64,000 nt of DNA, from NCBI RefSeq assembly GCF_039414295.1, contig NZ_JBCITM010000015.1, positions 25,705-89,704 of the forward strand, given 5' to 3'. Shown one piece after another: positions 62,651 through 64,000 of this stretch (positions within the stretch are counted from its first letter, which is position 1; every line of letters starts with the position of its first letter). The notes under the pieces were generated by a model. It saw nothing but the letters and a program-made list of their open reading frames with translations. It was not told where the DNA came from and ran no database searches. This DNA comes from Anoxynatronum sibiricum. GTDB lineage: Bacteria; Bacillota; Clostridia; Peptostreptococcales; Tindalliaceae. A program made the position numbers and the translations under genes.

Positions 62651-63028
62651 TTATTCATAGCGGGTATCCGTCGGGGCACCGGTGTGGGCATCCAAGTGGG
62701 ACGACCGTTCATCGTACAGGCTGCGCATGCAGTGGAGATGCACCCATGCACCCTTTTCAACGGGCATGGTGGTGCAGCCGATGACCACGCCGTATTTCAC
62801 AATGGGTGTTTCTGCCGACATGGCGCTCAGGGCGATTTTATGCCCCGGGGGAATCACTTCCACCGCCTCCAGAGAAATGGATTCTCCTGGAGGAAGGCCT
62901 GTGAGGGGCACCGGCCCGGGAGAAATCTCACCCAGTGCCGTAGCCACATTGTCTGTCGGGTCAATGACAAAGGCTTCTGAATTGGAGAGGTTCTCAGCTT
63001 CTTTCACAGCTTCTGTTGGCTGTTTCAT
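62651..63028 (-). CDS. UxaA-family dehydratase, SAF-domain small part
   Basis: 125 residues. A SAF domain (PPGHKIALSAMSAETPIVKY, VVIGCTTMPVEKG and WVHLHCM) makes the N-terminal part of altronate dehydratase. It lies 13 bp before the large part, so the two subunits are co-expressed. The first 25 residues are not part of the domain. Confidence 0.88.
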   Translation of the reverse strand: MKQPTEAVKEAENLSNSEAFVIDPTDNVATALGEISPGPVPLTGLPPGESISLEAVEVIPPGHKIALSAMSAETPIVKYGVVIGCTTMPVEKGAWVHLHCMRSLYDERSSHLDAHTGAPTDTRYE

Positions 63029-63066
63029 GGCACACCCTTCTTTCTGTTGGTTCCATCTTATTCCGT

Positions 63067-63732
63067 TTATAGGATGCCGAAGGTGCGGAAGGCTTCGGTG
63101 GCGGTCATGCCGTCTTCGATGGCTTTGCGCACCACTTTCTCTCCGGCGGCTTTTTCCAGTGATTTTTCAATGACTTCTGTGGCAATGCCGGCGGGGATGA
63201 TGAGTACGCCATCGACGTCGCCGAACACAATGTCGCCGTCTTGAATGGTTACCTGGCCGATCTCAATGGGGCAGCGGAAATCCACCACCTGGGTGCGTAC
63301 AGAAGAATCCTGGGCGTAGCAGCCGTTGCTGAACACGGGCCAGTTTTGCTCCAGTACCTGGGGCGTATCCCGGTGCCAGCCGTTGACCACAGCTCCCACC
63401 GCTCCCCGCACCCGGGCCGTAGCGGTGAGCAGCTCACCCCAGTAAGCACACCGCTTGGTGCCGCCGGTGGCAATGTAGATGTCGTTGGTTTCCAGCTGGT
63501 CAAGGGCTTCGGTGAGCAATCCAAAGGGTTTTTTCTGTTCGCTGAACACGTCAATCATCAGCACTGTCATGGCTTTGCCTGCCAGCTTCATATCTTCCCG
63601 CATGGGGCGGACATCCTGGGGAAGAAACTGGTGGTAGTAGCCCATGACATCCAGAATATCACCCACCACAGGGGTGTAGAGTTTTTCTTTCATAAGTTGG
63701 AACATTTCTGTTTCATTTTGCCATAAAGACAT
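63067..63732 (-). CDS. RraA-family protein (HMG aldolase-like)
   Basis: 221 residues. Family pattern: TPVVGDILDVMG, GGTKRCAYWGELLTATA (the metal/substrate loop), the RGAVGAVVNGWHRD strand and DIVFGDVDGVLIIP. RraA-type folds include 4-hydroxy-4-methyl-2-oxoglutarate aldolases and oxaloacetate decarboxylases; RraA in the strict sense (RNase E inhibitor) is unlikely here. As the first gene of a hexuronate operon it may cleave or decarboxylate a sugar-acid product. Confidence 0.87.
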   Translation of the reverse strand: MSLWQNETEMFQLMKEKLYTPVVGDILDVMGYYHQFLPQDVRPMREDMKLAGKAMTVLMIDVFSEQKKPFGLLTEALDQLETNDIYIATGGTKRCAYWGELLTATARVRGAVGAVVNGWHRDTPQVLEQNWPVFSNGCYAQDSSVRTQVVDFRCPIEIGQVTIQDGDIVFGDVDGVLIIPAGIATEVIEKSLEKAAGEKVVRKAIEDGMTATEAFRTFGIL

Positions 63733-64000
63733 GAAATTGCCTCCTTTTTCTCGGTTTTGATTTTCGGCTTTGGTTATGGCTTCGGCTTTGGCTTTAATTT
63801 GGGTTTTGGTTTTGATGTGATAGGTGCCTGTTGCCTTTTTCTTCTGAATGATTGAATGATTGAATGATTAATGACTCAACTTTCCCACCAGTTTTTGACA
63901 GATAATCCGTCCGAAATCGGCTGAAAGTTATGTACTTGCAAATAACCTACATCTTAGCGTATCGGGAACTGCATTTAAGAATACATTCATAATCTGATCT
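63733..64000. other. Upstream region of the hexuronate operon with simple repeats
   Basis: Contains a degenerate GGCTTTGG/GGTTTTGG tract (63750-63815) and about four copies of TGAATGAT (63846-63875). Promoter and operator should lie here but no clear boxes were found. The window ends within it. Confidence 0.4.

Overview
The window looks like a chromosome segment of an anaerobic, Gram-positive-type Clostridia bacterium (Bacillota). Support comes from AGGAGG-type ribosome sites, an S-layer-homology (SLH) wall protein, copper-amine-oxidase-type stalk domains, intrinsic terminators everywhere, and the many c-di-GMP and two-component sensors. The genus cannot be read from the sequence. No rRNA, IS element, phage or CRISPR array was seen; one tRNA-Arg(CCT) is present.

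Left part (1-28 kb), signalling and cell surface. A truncated sigma-54 response regulator overlaps its histidine kinase (1-2068). Then come a His-rich metal-type membrane peptide, a radical SAM enzyme, an XRE repressor with a membrane partner and its own operator, and a GGDEF/EAL protein. A three-gene operon encodes a LytTR-type regulator (probably starting at ATT), an anchored acidic surface protein and a 7TM histidine kinase (8095-13104). It faces a 1862-residue SLH wall protein across a 260-bp palindromic element. An RCC1-repeat protein, a GT4 glycosyltransferase, a transglutaminase-like protein, the tRNA, a Pr6Pr-type membrane protein, a 7TM diguanylate cyclase and a ketopantoate reductase follow.

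Centre (29.1-54.4 kb), a RiPP island entirely on the minus strand. Sixteen small genes encode precursors with Nif11-type leaders ending in a double-glycine-type site (VAGG, VTGG or GGG). They are interleaved with a LanM synthetase carrying the CCG zinc motif of ProcM-like enzymes, a flavodoxin-fold oxidoreductase coupled to it, a radical SAM/SPASM enzyme, a UPF0489 protein (peptide-arginase family), and an unrecognised 444-residue protein whose C-terminus looks like an NHLP leader. The export set is two NHLM ABC proteins, one with a C39 peptidase, plus an HlyD-type adaptor. At the upstream end lie a periplasmic-binding-type lipoprotein, a GNAT protein and an HEATH (HEXXH) protein. Fourteen of sixteen cores end in Trp, nine in Arg-Trp, and only four contain cysteine. 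Cassette duplication is visible as near-identical leaders with different cores, a 409-bp tandem duplication and three internally deleted remnants of the tailoring genes. The expected flow is: leader-guided tailoring in the cytosol, cleavage after the glycine pair by the C39 transporter, then export.

Right part (54.6-64 kb). An MFS permease fused to an N-terminal sensor half is followed by an ABC_sub_bind protein. After a bidirectional terminator comes a minus-strand hexuronate operon: RraA-like protein, split UxaA (SAF part and large part), an SDR oxidoreductase and uronate isomerase UxaC.
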